Below, piece by piece: positions 25,415 to 38,674 of a stretch of 64,000 nucleotides of DNA. The translations under genes were made by a program, and so were the position numbers. Position 1 is the first letter of the stretch, and the number at the start of each line of letters is the position of its first letter. A model generated the notes under the pieces. The model searched no databases, was not told where the DNA came from, and worked only from the letters and a program-made list of their open reading frames with translations. The DNA is from Trematomus loennbergii (lineage: Eukaryota > Chordata > Actinopteri > Perciformes > Nototheniidae), in NCBI GenBank assembly GCA_012861695.1, contig JAAOOA010000086.1, forward strand, positions 5,816,385 through 5,880,384. The letters are read 5' to 3'.

Positions 25415-28400
25415 TTAAAGGTCCCCTATTATGCAAATTGAACTTTTTGATGTCTTTTAAATATGTGTCCCCGGTGTATAAGGGAACTCAGAGAAAATAC
25501 AACCCTCTCTCTTTTCCTCCGTACCCAAAATCTCTAAAAACGGGGGTACAACGGAGCTGATCCAGATTTGCATCCGATATGAAGTAATATCTGAAATGTG
25601 GACCCACAGCCCTATCAGAAACGTCACTATCAGAAACAATGCGCAACGTGTTTTGGAAGTAATATGGTCTTTGTTTATATTAGCAAGCATCGCTAATACT
25701 CAGAGCTAACATGTACTGGAGAGAGTATGTGTAAAAAAAGCAGGAAATAAAAAGGAACTCACCGGCTTGTGGTAAACCCGCAAGAGAAAAAGCATTTGAG
25801 CTCCATACTGTTTCAGAAATAATTCTTGATTTTGGTTTGGAACATGATATGGCGTTTAATCACGGCAGCATTTAGCTGTATCTGGGTAGAATTCTCCTGC
25901 ATGAGCTCTCCTCTTTTATTTATTTTTCCTTTTATTTCAAAGCTATACGGACCCAGAATCAGCACTTCTCTAACAGGGCTAAAATAGAGGGGTATATAAG
26001 GCATGGCTAGAATGGGTGACCTGTTTGGTATTTTGAGCAAAACACTTACAGTAAGAGACATGTTTTTTTATATATCTGAGACCTACATTATAATCAACCC
26101 GGTATCACGGCAAGACGTGAACATGTGACGATCTACCATGCTGGGAGACGTGAATATGTCACGGTTTCGTCCCTTCAAACGTGACAGTTACACGGTATTG
26201 TTAACATGGCCCAACCAGTGGAGAAATACCCGGAAGTGCCAAGCAAATGGTCTACCGCGCCTATTGGTCGGTTTTTATTGTCAAAATGAGATGTTTTTGA
26301 TTTATTTTTTAATCGTCACACTTGATTTCGCCGATTTTCTTGTTGCCCTAGCTGGTCGACACCTCTTTTAGCAGAAACAAAGGCTACATTAATGTATTAA
26401 ATCGATGTTAATCCGTGTGTGTGGATCATAGACTGGTGTGGATGTGGAATTAACGGACGTGACGTTGTGCGATTGCGTTGCCAGGCAATTTACAAACTCT
26501 CGTTAATTTACAAACTCTCAACTACAACCCTAATTATATTTAAAAACATTTTAGAAGGCCTCACGAAATACTTTAATGTAAATTAAAATGTAAATGTGAA
26601 GGGATGTGTGTTATGTGATGATTGACATTATTCACCCACGGATCTATGGGTTGGTGGTATTGTTCCGCACGGACATTTTAGTTAACCGGACTTACTGTTG
26701 ATGTGAAATCCGAAAAAAAATTAAAAATAAAATAATACTTTATTCCGAGTTTGCTTGCTTTTCTCTTTGGAGGTTATCACATAACGGCATTGTAATACAC
26801 GGTTCGGCTGCATTAAATATTACATATCTGCCGTAGTTCTGTATTTATAGAGCCCTGATGAGAAGACTTCTGGACAAACAGGAAGCACTGCCGCCAAAAC
26901 TGAAAACGTGGATCATAAATATATCAGCAATTAAACAACATCTTACATTTCTTTTCACACAATACGTCTCCTTGCAGTATCAATACTAATTCGGCTGACT
27001 TTTATATTTGATCCAATCGGTAGATAGGCTGTATTTACACCATAACGGTGCACAGCTGATAGAAAGGCACATCTAGTGGTTAAAGCACGTTATTGAATTT
27101 TATTATTTTATTATTTTTCACAAAAATGAAACCATCAATAGCAGAAACAGAATTAACTGTCATTAGTAAACCACCCAAAAAAAAGATCATAAATGGTTTT
27201 GTTTTATATATATTTTAAGGATAATAATAGCAATGTAACACTGTCTATGACACTTACTGTATAACACTGATTTGAAAAACATACAGAAAAAACTAATTCA
27301 CTGCCCTTAATAAAGTATTTAATACATTTCAGGTGTGCTGTTTTGTTTAGATCATTGACATCTGGAGCTCTTTTAATGTCCTTTTTGATTATTGTTACAC
27401 CAGGTCTTGTCAAAACCTTTATTCCATATTCAATATCCATTACTAAACAAAACAGCAATTCTACTCCACTACAATTCAGAGGTTAACCTGGTATTTTTAC
27501 TCCACTACATTTATTTTAGTTACTTTGCAGATTCTGATTAATGATGTGAAATATAAACAACCCTTAAATCAGGCTTTAGTTACACCTGAGTAAAATTCAG
27601 GGAAAGGTGATTGTCAAGTGCCAACAATCAGGAGAGATATTTGATAGTTGCTGCTTGAGAAGACTAAACATTTATCTGCAGATCCCTATAAAGTATATTC
27701 ATTACTCGTTATTCTCTACTAATAGTTAATTAAAGACTGTATATAATGGCTATTTTGCATATCCCTTTCAAGATTTTCTAAGGATCATTGACATATCATA
27801 TACACAACTAATTCAATAACGTGCTTTAACCACTAGGCGGTGCACACAAGGTACACACAGCCATAATAACTTTGTATTATTAGTGTAGGACACTTGTGTA
27901 TGTATAACATCTGAAGATGTGTAGTTTTATTCATGTTTTCACATAATTGTACAGGATATTGCTATATTATTTCACATGTTTTACTTATAATATCTGATTT
28001 GTAAAACATCACAGACAGAAAGGTATATCCGTCATTTAACAGTAAGCTATTGAAATTCTGAATCCATAGATGTGTCTCCCATCACCCAAATCCCCTGACT
28101 ATTCTCTCAACTCAGTATTTACATTCTTATATTCAAAGAAAATCAGTAATATCTTTAAAAACGACAAGTCCTTTTATATCAGCTGTGCACCGTTATGGTG
28201 TATAACGTATTTTTTTTCGGATTTCACATCAACAGTAAGTCCGTTTAACTAAAATGTCCGTGCGGAACAATACCCCCAACCCATAGATCCGTGGGTGAAT
28301 AATGTCAATCACCACATTACACACACCCCTTCACATTTACATTTTAATTTACATTAAAGTATTTCGTGAGGCCTTCTAAAATGTTTTAAATATAATTAGG

Positions 28401-28844
28401 GTTGTAGTTGAAGAGTTTGTAAATTGCGTTGCCTGGCAACGCAATCACACAACGTCACGTCCGTTAATTCCACATCCACCACGGATTAACATCGATTTAA
28501 TACATTAATGTAGCCTTTGTTTCTGCTAAAAGAGGTGTCGACCAGCTAGGGCAACAAGAAAATCGGCGAAATCAAGTGTGAGATTAAAAAATAAATTAAA
28601 AACATCTCATTTTGACAATAAAAACCGACCAATAGGCGCGGTAGACCATTTGCTAGGCACTTCCGGGTATTTCTCCACTGGTTGGGCCATGTTAACAATA
28701 CCGTGTAACTGTCACGTTTGAAGGGACGAAACCGTGACATATTCACGTCTCCCAGCATGGTAGATCGTCACATGTTCACGTCTTGCCGTGATACCGGGTT
28801 GATTATAATATATGCCTAAACATTTTATAATAGGAGACCTTTAA
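25415..28844. mobile_element. TTAA-bounded MITE inserted in the outer element
   Basis: The ends TTAAAGGTCCCCTATTATG and TAATAGGAGACCTTTAA carry TTAA. Rejoining the flanks at one TTAA gives TTTACTTAAGTAAA, the undisturbed outer-element sequence (compare CTTTTACTTAAGTAG near 44620). The piece from 25440 to about 25600 is the minus orientation of the 23886-24379 family. It is interrupted by the 26094-28802 foldback. Confidence 0.7.
26094..28802. mobile_element. Foldback transposon with inverted arms of 600-700 bp
   Basis: TCAACCCGGTATCACGGCAA at the left end is inverted at the right end (to 28802). Near-identity holds across 26094-26720 versus 28208-28802. Further matching blocks follow at 27037-27060 (versus 28180-28202) and 27065-27097 (versus 27806-27840). 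Unpaired segments of about 0.3 kb in each arm explain the spacing. The flanking TTATAA on both sides (26088-26093; 28803-28808) is a likely duplication, although it is itself palindromic. No transposase; the small ORFs in the arms are mirror copies. Confidence 0.75.
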
Positions 28845-29285
28845 GTAAAAGTACTAATACTACAGTCTAAACATATACTCTATCTCAAGTAAAAGTCCTG
28901 AGTTGAAAATGGTAGTCAAAGTACTATCAGCTAAATGTACTCAAGTATCAAAAGTAAAAGTATTAATTTTGTAGAATACCTCTTATAAATGTTTTGTTAT
29001 TATTTTAGAACATTATATCATTCTGTTTTTAACATTAGAACATACATATAAGAGTTTTTAAATGTTGTTATTCGTCAATATGAAGCACATTTTGGAAATC
29101 ACTGAGCTAATTAATAATACAAATATTATAAACTCATGTATTTCGTTAAAAGCAACTACAAGTGTAAGTGCAGTAAAAGTGCAACATTTCCCTCTGAAAT
29201 GTAGTGGGGTAGAAGTGAGAGTAACAGAAAATGTAAATACCCTAGTAAAGTAAAAGCAACCCAAAATTAAACTTACAGTAAGTAC

Positions 29286-29776
29286 CAGGGGCGCAGATAG
29301 TGGGGAGACGGGGGGGATACGTCCCCCCAAATTTCACAAGGACACTGATCCGTCCCCCCCATTTAAAATATATATATATATATATATTTATATTAAATAT
29401 ATATATTTTGATTTTTTTGTTATCATTTTTTTCAATATATATATTTGTTCACATGATCGCTGTAATATGCATATATATGTGTAATATATAGATACTTTTA
29501 CTTATTGTTAATTGTTATTCCTCTAAATTGTTATTTCCTCAAACGCCTTAATAAATTATCCTTCTTGCACTTAAAGGTAAATACCAATTCATTTGTTAAA
29601 CCATATAAATACTTACATTGTATTATATTGATCTTGAAAAAGTTCATATTTGAGGTTACAGTTAATGTTACTTATGATTGTAAAACACATAGTAAAACAA
29701 ATAGTAAGTAAATATCGTGAAAATAATTTATCTCAGTTTCGTTCCCCCCTTTCCAAAAATCTCACCTGCGCCCCTT
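29286..29776. mobile_element. hAT MITE with exact TSD GTAAGTAC
   Basis: The ends CAGGGGCGCAGATAG and CACCTGCGCCCCTT are flanked by GTAAGTAC at 29278-29285 and 29777-29784. The interior is mostly AT-rich (TATATATA near 29370). It is 491 bases and non-coding. Confidence 0.8.
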
Positions 29777-29847
29777 GTAAGTACAGTACTTGAGTAAACT
29801 CAACATTACTTGAGTAAATGTAGTGACATTCCCCCACTGACGCCCTG

Positions 29848-31666
29848 ATAGCAGAAGAGCAGCTTACACACTCTCCCAAGAAGGAGAAACCTCCATTTTA
29901 AACACACGCAGATACAGTAAGTTCACCCCTGGATCTTTGGACTCGTTCCCAGTCCAAGTTCTGGGTTTCTGGAGCAGCGTTACTTTCTGCTGCAGTTGCT
30001 GTGCTGAGATCTGTCGAGTGGGGAAGGTTTTCTTCCAGCTAGCACAGGAGGAAACATGCCAAGTTATGTGTTTTTCCCTTGCACCAGATTGTCTAAACAG
30101 TTGCTGCCGCATCATATTTCTGAGAAGTTTTTATTTGCTTGCAGTTTTGAAGGATTAAAAAAAAGTCCTGTTTTAAAGGCAGCACAGTTAGAAATGAGGG
30201 TGTTCCTGTAGAAGCTTATAATGACTGTTAGGATTAGAGTTAAACATGGATGGAGAAAAATGTGCTGTTTTCAGGATGATAATAAATCACTGGTTATTTC
30301 TTTAAAATGACATGACAAGTAAATAAGATATATGTTAAGATGGAATGCTGAAATGTGCAACTTTCTACATCTTTTTTACTTTAAACACAACACAGAAGCC
30401 AGAGAAAGGTCTAGAAAAAGGTAAAGGCACATTTAACTAACACATTTACAGAATCACATTTACAGAGGTACATTTTCTAAATATTAAAAAAAAAATCGAT
30501 AAATATATTAAACGTGTTTTTTCTGCGGGGTGGTGTGTCGGTCTGATTGATATGTTGTTTACTGTAACACGGTACACACTCAGCTCAATGTTCTAAATGA
30601 CAGCAATACATCATATGTTGGAGCTATGTCGCTGTCTTTCTCTTATAAGTTGACTTTTCATTAGTTTCTTAGACAAAGGATCATTTTTATGATGAAACGT
30701 TTTGTAGACTTTACAAGACTTTTTTAACTATAGAAGAACGAGAATGTTCTCAACACATAAAGGGACACCTCATCCTTCAGTTTATCACATACAATACTTT
30801 TAGTTTATAGAAAGTCATAGTTAAAAAATCCAATCTGAAAATTAACTTACATTTATGTATATAATAATACTGCATTTCAAGTTTAAAATTACTCAACGTT
30901 ATATTTAAAGTAAATTATATAATATTTCGGTTTATGACTTGTAAATGTATTCAAATGTTATTTTAAAATGAATGAGATTGACATTGTATTTACATGAGAG
31001 TTCTGAAAAATAATGAAAATGTTTGAAGTGTTGAGAGTTTCTAAAACAATAACTTCACTGTGCTTCACCATCCCAACAGAAAACTGCAACTGTTTGAAAA
31101 TATATTTCAGCAGATTTCTCTTTTGGCAGACTTTCAAACTTTATTCTAAGGATAAGTTTAGCATTTCAGGGAGAGAACTGGACAACATCCAGGTTTTTTT
31201 AGTATGGAGAGTTACTATCATGTATTATACTCTGACAATAGACATGACGCGTTGTTGTAATGTGGGAAACTCCAGAGTCTCAAGAGACAAGAGTTGTTGA
31301 GCTTTGATCATAATAAATGATCAAATTAATTCCATGGTTTTCGTGCGCTCTTTAAGAACTCCCCCATGTTGTCTTTAAAACCAAAAAAAGCAAAGATATT
31401 TTAATCCTATCACAATAACAACAATTTGGAATCACATTTCTGTAATACGGAGCCTATAGCACTGGCTGAAGGCTTCAGAAAACATTCTGTTTCTCTCTGT
31501 GCTCATTTCAATGCGTTTCAGGCAGGGGGAGTATGTGGGAGAGAAACTGCCTCTGGAGGGAACACAGGGATTTTAGCCTTTGCAGACCATTTACATGCAC
31601 ACAAACCTATAGAACACACTACTGGAGAGGGCTAACATCAAAGTATTTTTGTCCATGTAAATGGTA
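29848..31666. other. Intergenic DNA, nothing recognised
   Basis: AT-rich unique sequence. No exon with splice support and no delimited repeat. Confidence 0.4.
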
Positions 31667-31800
31667 ACTACGGTGGCTGAGAAGGGCAATCGACAATTAC
31701 AAAGTGTGAAACACTTTAACAAAGCTCGAGACAAATTTACATTTTATAAAACAAATTTACATTTTATAAAACAAATTTACATTTTATAAAACAAATTACA

Positions 31801-31920
31801 AGTGTCGAAACACTTTAACATTTGCCGAAACACTTTAACATTTGCCGAAACACTTTAACATTTCCCGAAACACTTTAACATTTGCCGAAATACTTTAACA
31901 TTTGCCGAAACACTTTAACA
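31801..31920. repeat. 20-bp tandem repeat in the foldback arm
   Basis: Six near-identical units of CACTTTAACATTTGCCGAAA, preceded by three units of about 21 bases (CAAATTTACATTTTATAAAA). The opposite arm holds the complementary units in a different number. Confidence 0.85.
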
Positions 31921-32184
31921 AACGAGAGAATCAAACCGGAAAGGGAATGCCATCATACCAGAAGTGACGTGCAAGTGATTGACACAAACTTTAGTTTGTT
32001 TTGGCTGATAGACCGCCGGTACCTATGGACGGTACGAGTGTGTTTATGGTCGTTAAACATGTTTTGTCCGTTCTGTGGAAACCACCTGGGCCAAGTGACA
32101 TGGTTTTGCTCATCACGATATACTTTCAATAGACAGCTAAAGAGCGACTGCAGGCTGCTTCGTTTTAACCACACACACCTCTAC

Positions 32185-32187
<3 letters not shown>

Positions 32188-32275
<88 letters not shown>

Positions 32276-32290
32276 GCACACGCACGCACG
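32188..32290. repeat. (CA)n microsatellite
   Basis: CA run that ends in CGCACGCACG units. Confidence 0.95.
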
Positions 32291-32970
32291 CTCGCTCTAC
32301 ACGTTCTACATTAAATTGATGGACTCAGTACTACTTGGACTACTAGCACAAGTACAATCAAGTACTTTTACTGCGTACTTTTTGATTAATACTCGGTCAA
32401 ACTCCCGTCCTGAGTACAATAATTCCTGTATTGTATATGAACTATGAATTATTGTACTCAGGACAGGAGTTTAACCAAGTATTACTCAAAAAGTACAGAG
32501 TCAAAATACTTGATTGTACTTGTGCTAGTAGTCCAAGTAGTAGGCCTACTGAGTAAAATACATGATGATTGTACTCAGGAGGGGAGTTTGACAGAATATT
32601 ACTCAAAAAGTAAAAAAATAAATAAAAGTGTTTCGGGAAATGTTAAAGTGTTTCGGCACTTGTAAATTTGTCTCAGTTTTTGTAAAAGTGTTTCGCTAAT
32701 TTTGTTTTTATCAAATGTAATTTTGTTTTTATCAAATGTAATTTGTTTTATAAAATGTAAATTTGTCTCTAACTTTGTAAAAGTGTTTTGCATCTTGTTA
32801 ATTTGTTTTTTGTTAATGTTAAATTGTTTTTTCTTTGGTAAAAGTGTTTTGCTAATGTAATTTTGTTTTAGAAAATGTAATTTTGTTTTAGAAAATGTAA
32901 ATTTGTCTCGAGCTTTGTTAAAGTGTTTCACACTTTGTAATTGTCGATTGCACTTCTCAGCCACCGTAGT

Positions 32971-33867
32971 CGTGCGACCCTGCTGTACTCGGCTGTAGTT
33001 CGTTTATAGCATAACGTTAGCATTTTGCTTCTGGCGATTAGATTCGAACATTATAAAAGTAGTAGACATGTGGATATTATCCGGCTGAACAAAATGTGCA
33101 TTTATCAAACAGGTTCGTTTTCTACAGACCTTATTTCCAAAATCCTATGGAGAAATCCCATTGCTTTTTTGTCGAGGGAAGTTCAGGGAACCCATGCGCA
33201 GCTTACTTCCGGATAAATACGTCATCCCTGCACCACTCTATTGTACGTGGCAGGCTAAGAGGCGGGACATCTCTAAGCAGTTGACCAATCACAACAGAGG
33301 CAGCCAGCTAACCAATCAGAGCAGACTGGGCTCTGGTTTCAGACAGAGGGTGAAAAGAGGTGCTGCAGCACAGGCAGTATGAGAAAATAAAGAGCTTTTT
33401 GAACATTATAGCATGGAGACATGTCACAGAAGAGGAAGAAAATACAAATAAGAACCTGAAATGAGCAAGACAAAAAGGAATCACTGCAAGACATGCTCTT
33501 ATCAGGAGATATGGCAACCACTAAGCACTCAAAGGAAAAACAGTATTGGTGAATCCCAAACTTAATTTTACAGGTTACATTACAATGACTGCTTTCCGTG
33601 TTTAAAATCTTGTTTTTTCTCAATTGTATTGTGGTTTTTACCCCCACATGCCTCCCCATTGTCACACTGGGAAGCTTCCTGCAACACTGTGAGGAAACAG
33701 GAGGCGGGGGGGGGGCTTCAGAGAGCTGTCCTACGAGCAGGAGTAATGCTTTCTGTCAGGGAGGTTATGGACCGGACACCCTAGGGTACTTACCATTAAT
33801 ACAGGAGGGTCAGGGTCGAAGCACTGGGCAGCTTGTTTATTACAGACCTTGAGTCATAGCTGTGTGT

Positions 33868-33868
<1 letters not shown>
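32971..33868. other. Intergenic DNA with a MITE remnant
   Basis: 33239-33465 matches the right half of the 5637-6117 family (GGCGGGACATCTC, CCAATCACAACAGAGG, GGGTGAAAAGAGG, AACCTGAAATGAGCA). Nothing else is recognised. Confidence 0.55.
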
Positions 33869-33957
<89 letters not shown>

Positions 33958-33998
33958 TGTGTGTTGTGGTGTGTGTGTGTGTGGTGTGTTGTGTGTGT

Positions 33999-34063
<65 letters not shown>
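33869..34063. repeat. Imperfect (GT)n microsatellite
   Basis: GT run broken by many GG and TTG slips. Confidence 0.95.
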
Positions 34064-35985
<1,922 letters not shown>

Positions 35986-37903
35986 TACAGTCAGCGTGTG
36001 TGTTTATGTCTGTATGTGTTTGTGTGAGTGTGTGTGTCTGTGTGTGTACAGTCAGTGTGTGTGTTTATGTCTGTATGTGTTTGTGTGAGTGTGTCTGTCT
36101 GTGTGTGTACAGTCAGTGTGTGTTTATGTCTGTATGTTTTGTGTGAGTGTGTCTGTGTGTGTACAGTCAGTGTGTGTGTTTATGTCTGTATGTGTTTGTG
36201 TGAGTGTGTCTGTGTGTACAGTCAGTGTGTGTTTTATGTCTGTATGTGTTTGTGTGAGTGTGTCTGTGTGTGTGTACAGTCAGCGTGTGTGTTTATGTCT
36301 GTATGTGTTTGTGTGAGTGTGTCTGTGTGTGTTTGTGTTTGTGTGAGTGTGTCTGTGTGTGTACAGTCAGTGCGTGTGTTTATGTCTGTATGTGTTTGTG
36401 TGAGTGTGTCTGTGTGTGTACAGTCAGTGTGTGTGTTTATGTCTGTATGTGTTTGTGTGAGTGTGTCTGTGTGTGTGTGTACAGTCAGTGTGTGTGTTTA
36501 TGTCTGTATGTGTTTGTGTGAGTGTGTCTGTGTGTGTACAGTCAGTGTGTGTGTGTTTATGTCTGTATGTGTTTGAGTGTGTCTGTGTGTGTACAGTCAG
36601 TGTGTGTGTTTATGTCTGTATGTGTTTGTGTGAGTGTGTCTGTGTGTGTTTGTGTTTGTGTGAGTGTGTCTGTGTGTGTACAGTCAGTGCGTGTGTTTAT
36701 GTCTGTATGTGTTTGTGTGAGTGTGTCTGTGTGTGTACATCAGTGTGTGTGTTTATGTCTGTATGTGTTTGTGTGAGTGTGTCTGTGTGTGTGTGTACAG
36801 TCAGCGTGTGTGTTTATGTCTGTATGTGTTTGTGTGAGTGTGTCTGTGTGTGTGTGTACAGTCAGCGTGTGTGTTTATGTCTGTATGTTTGTGTGAGTGT
36901 GTCTGTGTGTGTACAGTCAGTGTGTGTGTTTATGTCTGTATGTGTTTGTGTGAGTGTGTCTGTCTGTGTGTGTACAGTCAGTGTGTGTGTTTATGTCTGT
37001 ATGTGTTTGTGTGAGTGTGTCTGTGTGTGTTTGTGTCAGCGTGTGTGTTTATGTCTGTATGTGTTTGTGTTAGTGTGTCTGTGTGTGTACAGTCAGTGTG
37101 GTGTGTGTGTTTATGTCTGTATGTGTTTGTGTGAGTGTGTCTGTGTGTACAGTCAGTGTGTGTGTTTATGTCTGTATGTGTTTGTGTGAGTGTGTCTGTG
37201 TGTGTGTGTGTACAGTCAGTGTGTGTGTTTATGTCTGTATGTGTTTGTGTGAGTGTGTCTGTGTGTTACAGTCAGCGTGTGTGTTTATGTCTGTATGTGT
37301 TTGTGTGAGTGTGTCTGTGTGTACAGTCAGTGTGTGTGTTTATGTCTGTATGTGTTTGTGTGAGTGTGTCTGTTGTGTACAGTCAGTGTGTGTGTTTATG
37401 TCTGTATGTGTTTGTGTGAGTGTCTGTGTGTGTACAGTCAGCGTGTGTGTTTATGTCTGTATGTGTTTTGTGTGAGTGTGTCTGTGTGTGTACAGTCAGC
37501 GTGTGTGTTTATGTCTGTATGTGTTTGTGTGAGTGTGTCTGTGTGTGTGTGTACAGTCAGTGTGTGTGTTTATGTCTGTATGTGTTTGTGTGAGTGTGTC
37601 TGTGTGTGTACAGTCAGTGTGTGTGTTTATGTCTGTATGTGTTTTGTGAGTGTGTCTGTGTGTGTACAGTCAGCGTGTGTGTTTATGTCTGTATGTGTTT
37701 GTGTGAGTGTGTCTGTGTGTGTACAGTCAGCGTGTGTGTTTATGTCTGTATGTGTTTGTGTGAGTGTGTCTGTGTGTGTACAGTCAGCGTGTGTGTTTAT
37801 GTCTGTATGTGTTTTGTGTGACAGTTTCCATTAATGCGACTGTGTGTGTGTGTGTCTGTAGATGTGTGTGTTTTTACATGCGAGTGTGTCCGTGCATGCA
37901 GCT

Positions 37904-37939
<36 letters not shown>

Positions 37940-38638
37940 AGTCAGCGTGTGTGTTTTGTCTGTATGTGTTTGTGTGAGTGTGTGTGTCTGTGTGTGTGCA
38001 GTCAGCGTGTGTGTGTATGTCTGTATGGTGTTTGTGTGAGTGTGTCTGTCGTGTGTGTACAGTCAGTGTGTGTGTTTATGTCTGTATGTGTTTGTGTGAG
38101 TGTGTCTGTGTGTGTACAGTCAGTGTGTGTTTATGTCTGTATGTGTTTGTGTGAGTGTGTCTGTGTGTGTACAGTCAGTGTGTGTGTTTATGTCTGTATG
38201 TGTTTGTGTGAGTGTGTCTGTGTGTGTACAGTCAGTGTGTGTGTTTATGTCTGTATGTGTTTGTGAGTGTGTCTGTGTGTGTTTGTGTCAGCGTGTGTGT
38301 TTATGTCTGTATGTGTTTGTGTTAGTGTGTCTGTGTGTGTACAGTCAGTGTGTGTGTGTTTATGTCTGTATGTGTTTGTGTGAGTGTGTCTGTGTGTGTA
38401 CAGTCAGTGTGTGTGTGTTTATGTCTGTATGTGTTTGTGTGAGTGTGTCTGTGTGTGTGCAGTCAGCGTGTGTGTTTATGTCTGTATGTGTTTGTGTGAG
38501 TGTGTCTGTGTGTGTACAGTCAGCGTGTGTGTTTATGTCTGTATGTGTTTGTGTGACAGTTTCCATTAATGCGACTGTGTGTGTGTGTGTCTGTAGATGT
38601 GTGTGTTTTTACATGCGAGTGTGTCCGTGCATGCAGCT

Positions 38639-38674
<36 letters not shown>

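Larger units (their letters stand above)
25384..29839. mobile_element. Outer hAT-like element of a four-transposon nest
   Basis: CAGTGGTGGAAAAATAACTC at the left and CATTCCCCCACTG at the right are the ends. The flanks TCGCCCTG (25376-25383) and ACGCCCTG (29840-29847) match at seven of eight bases. Native sequence is the fish repeat rich in AAGTAAAAGT/ACTTGAGTAAA. Two independent insertions sit inside: 25415-28844 and 29286-29776. A fragment of the same family is at 44350-44650. Confidence 0.7.
31667..32970. mobile_element. Foldback/TIR element with tandem-repeat arms
   Basis: ACTACGGTGGCTGAGAA at 31667 is inverted at 32970, and the match continues through CAATCGACAATTACAAAGTG and the AAACACTTTAACAAAG block. 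The arms hold short tandem units (see 31801-31920). The centre carries a second palindrome (about 32320-32440 versus 32448-32565, AGTACT-rich) and a CA run (32188-32290). No target duplication is visible. Confidence 0.65.

Noticed and set aside
26138..28758. A conserved 60-77 residue protein present twice (26138-26371 and 28546-28758)
   Set aside because: The two copies are the inverted arms of one foldback element, so identity reflects the repeat and not selection.
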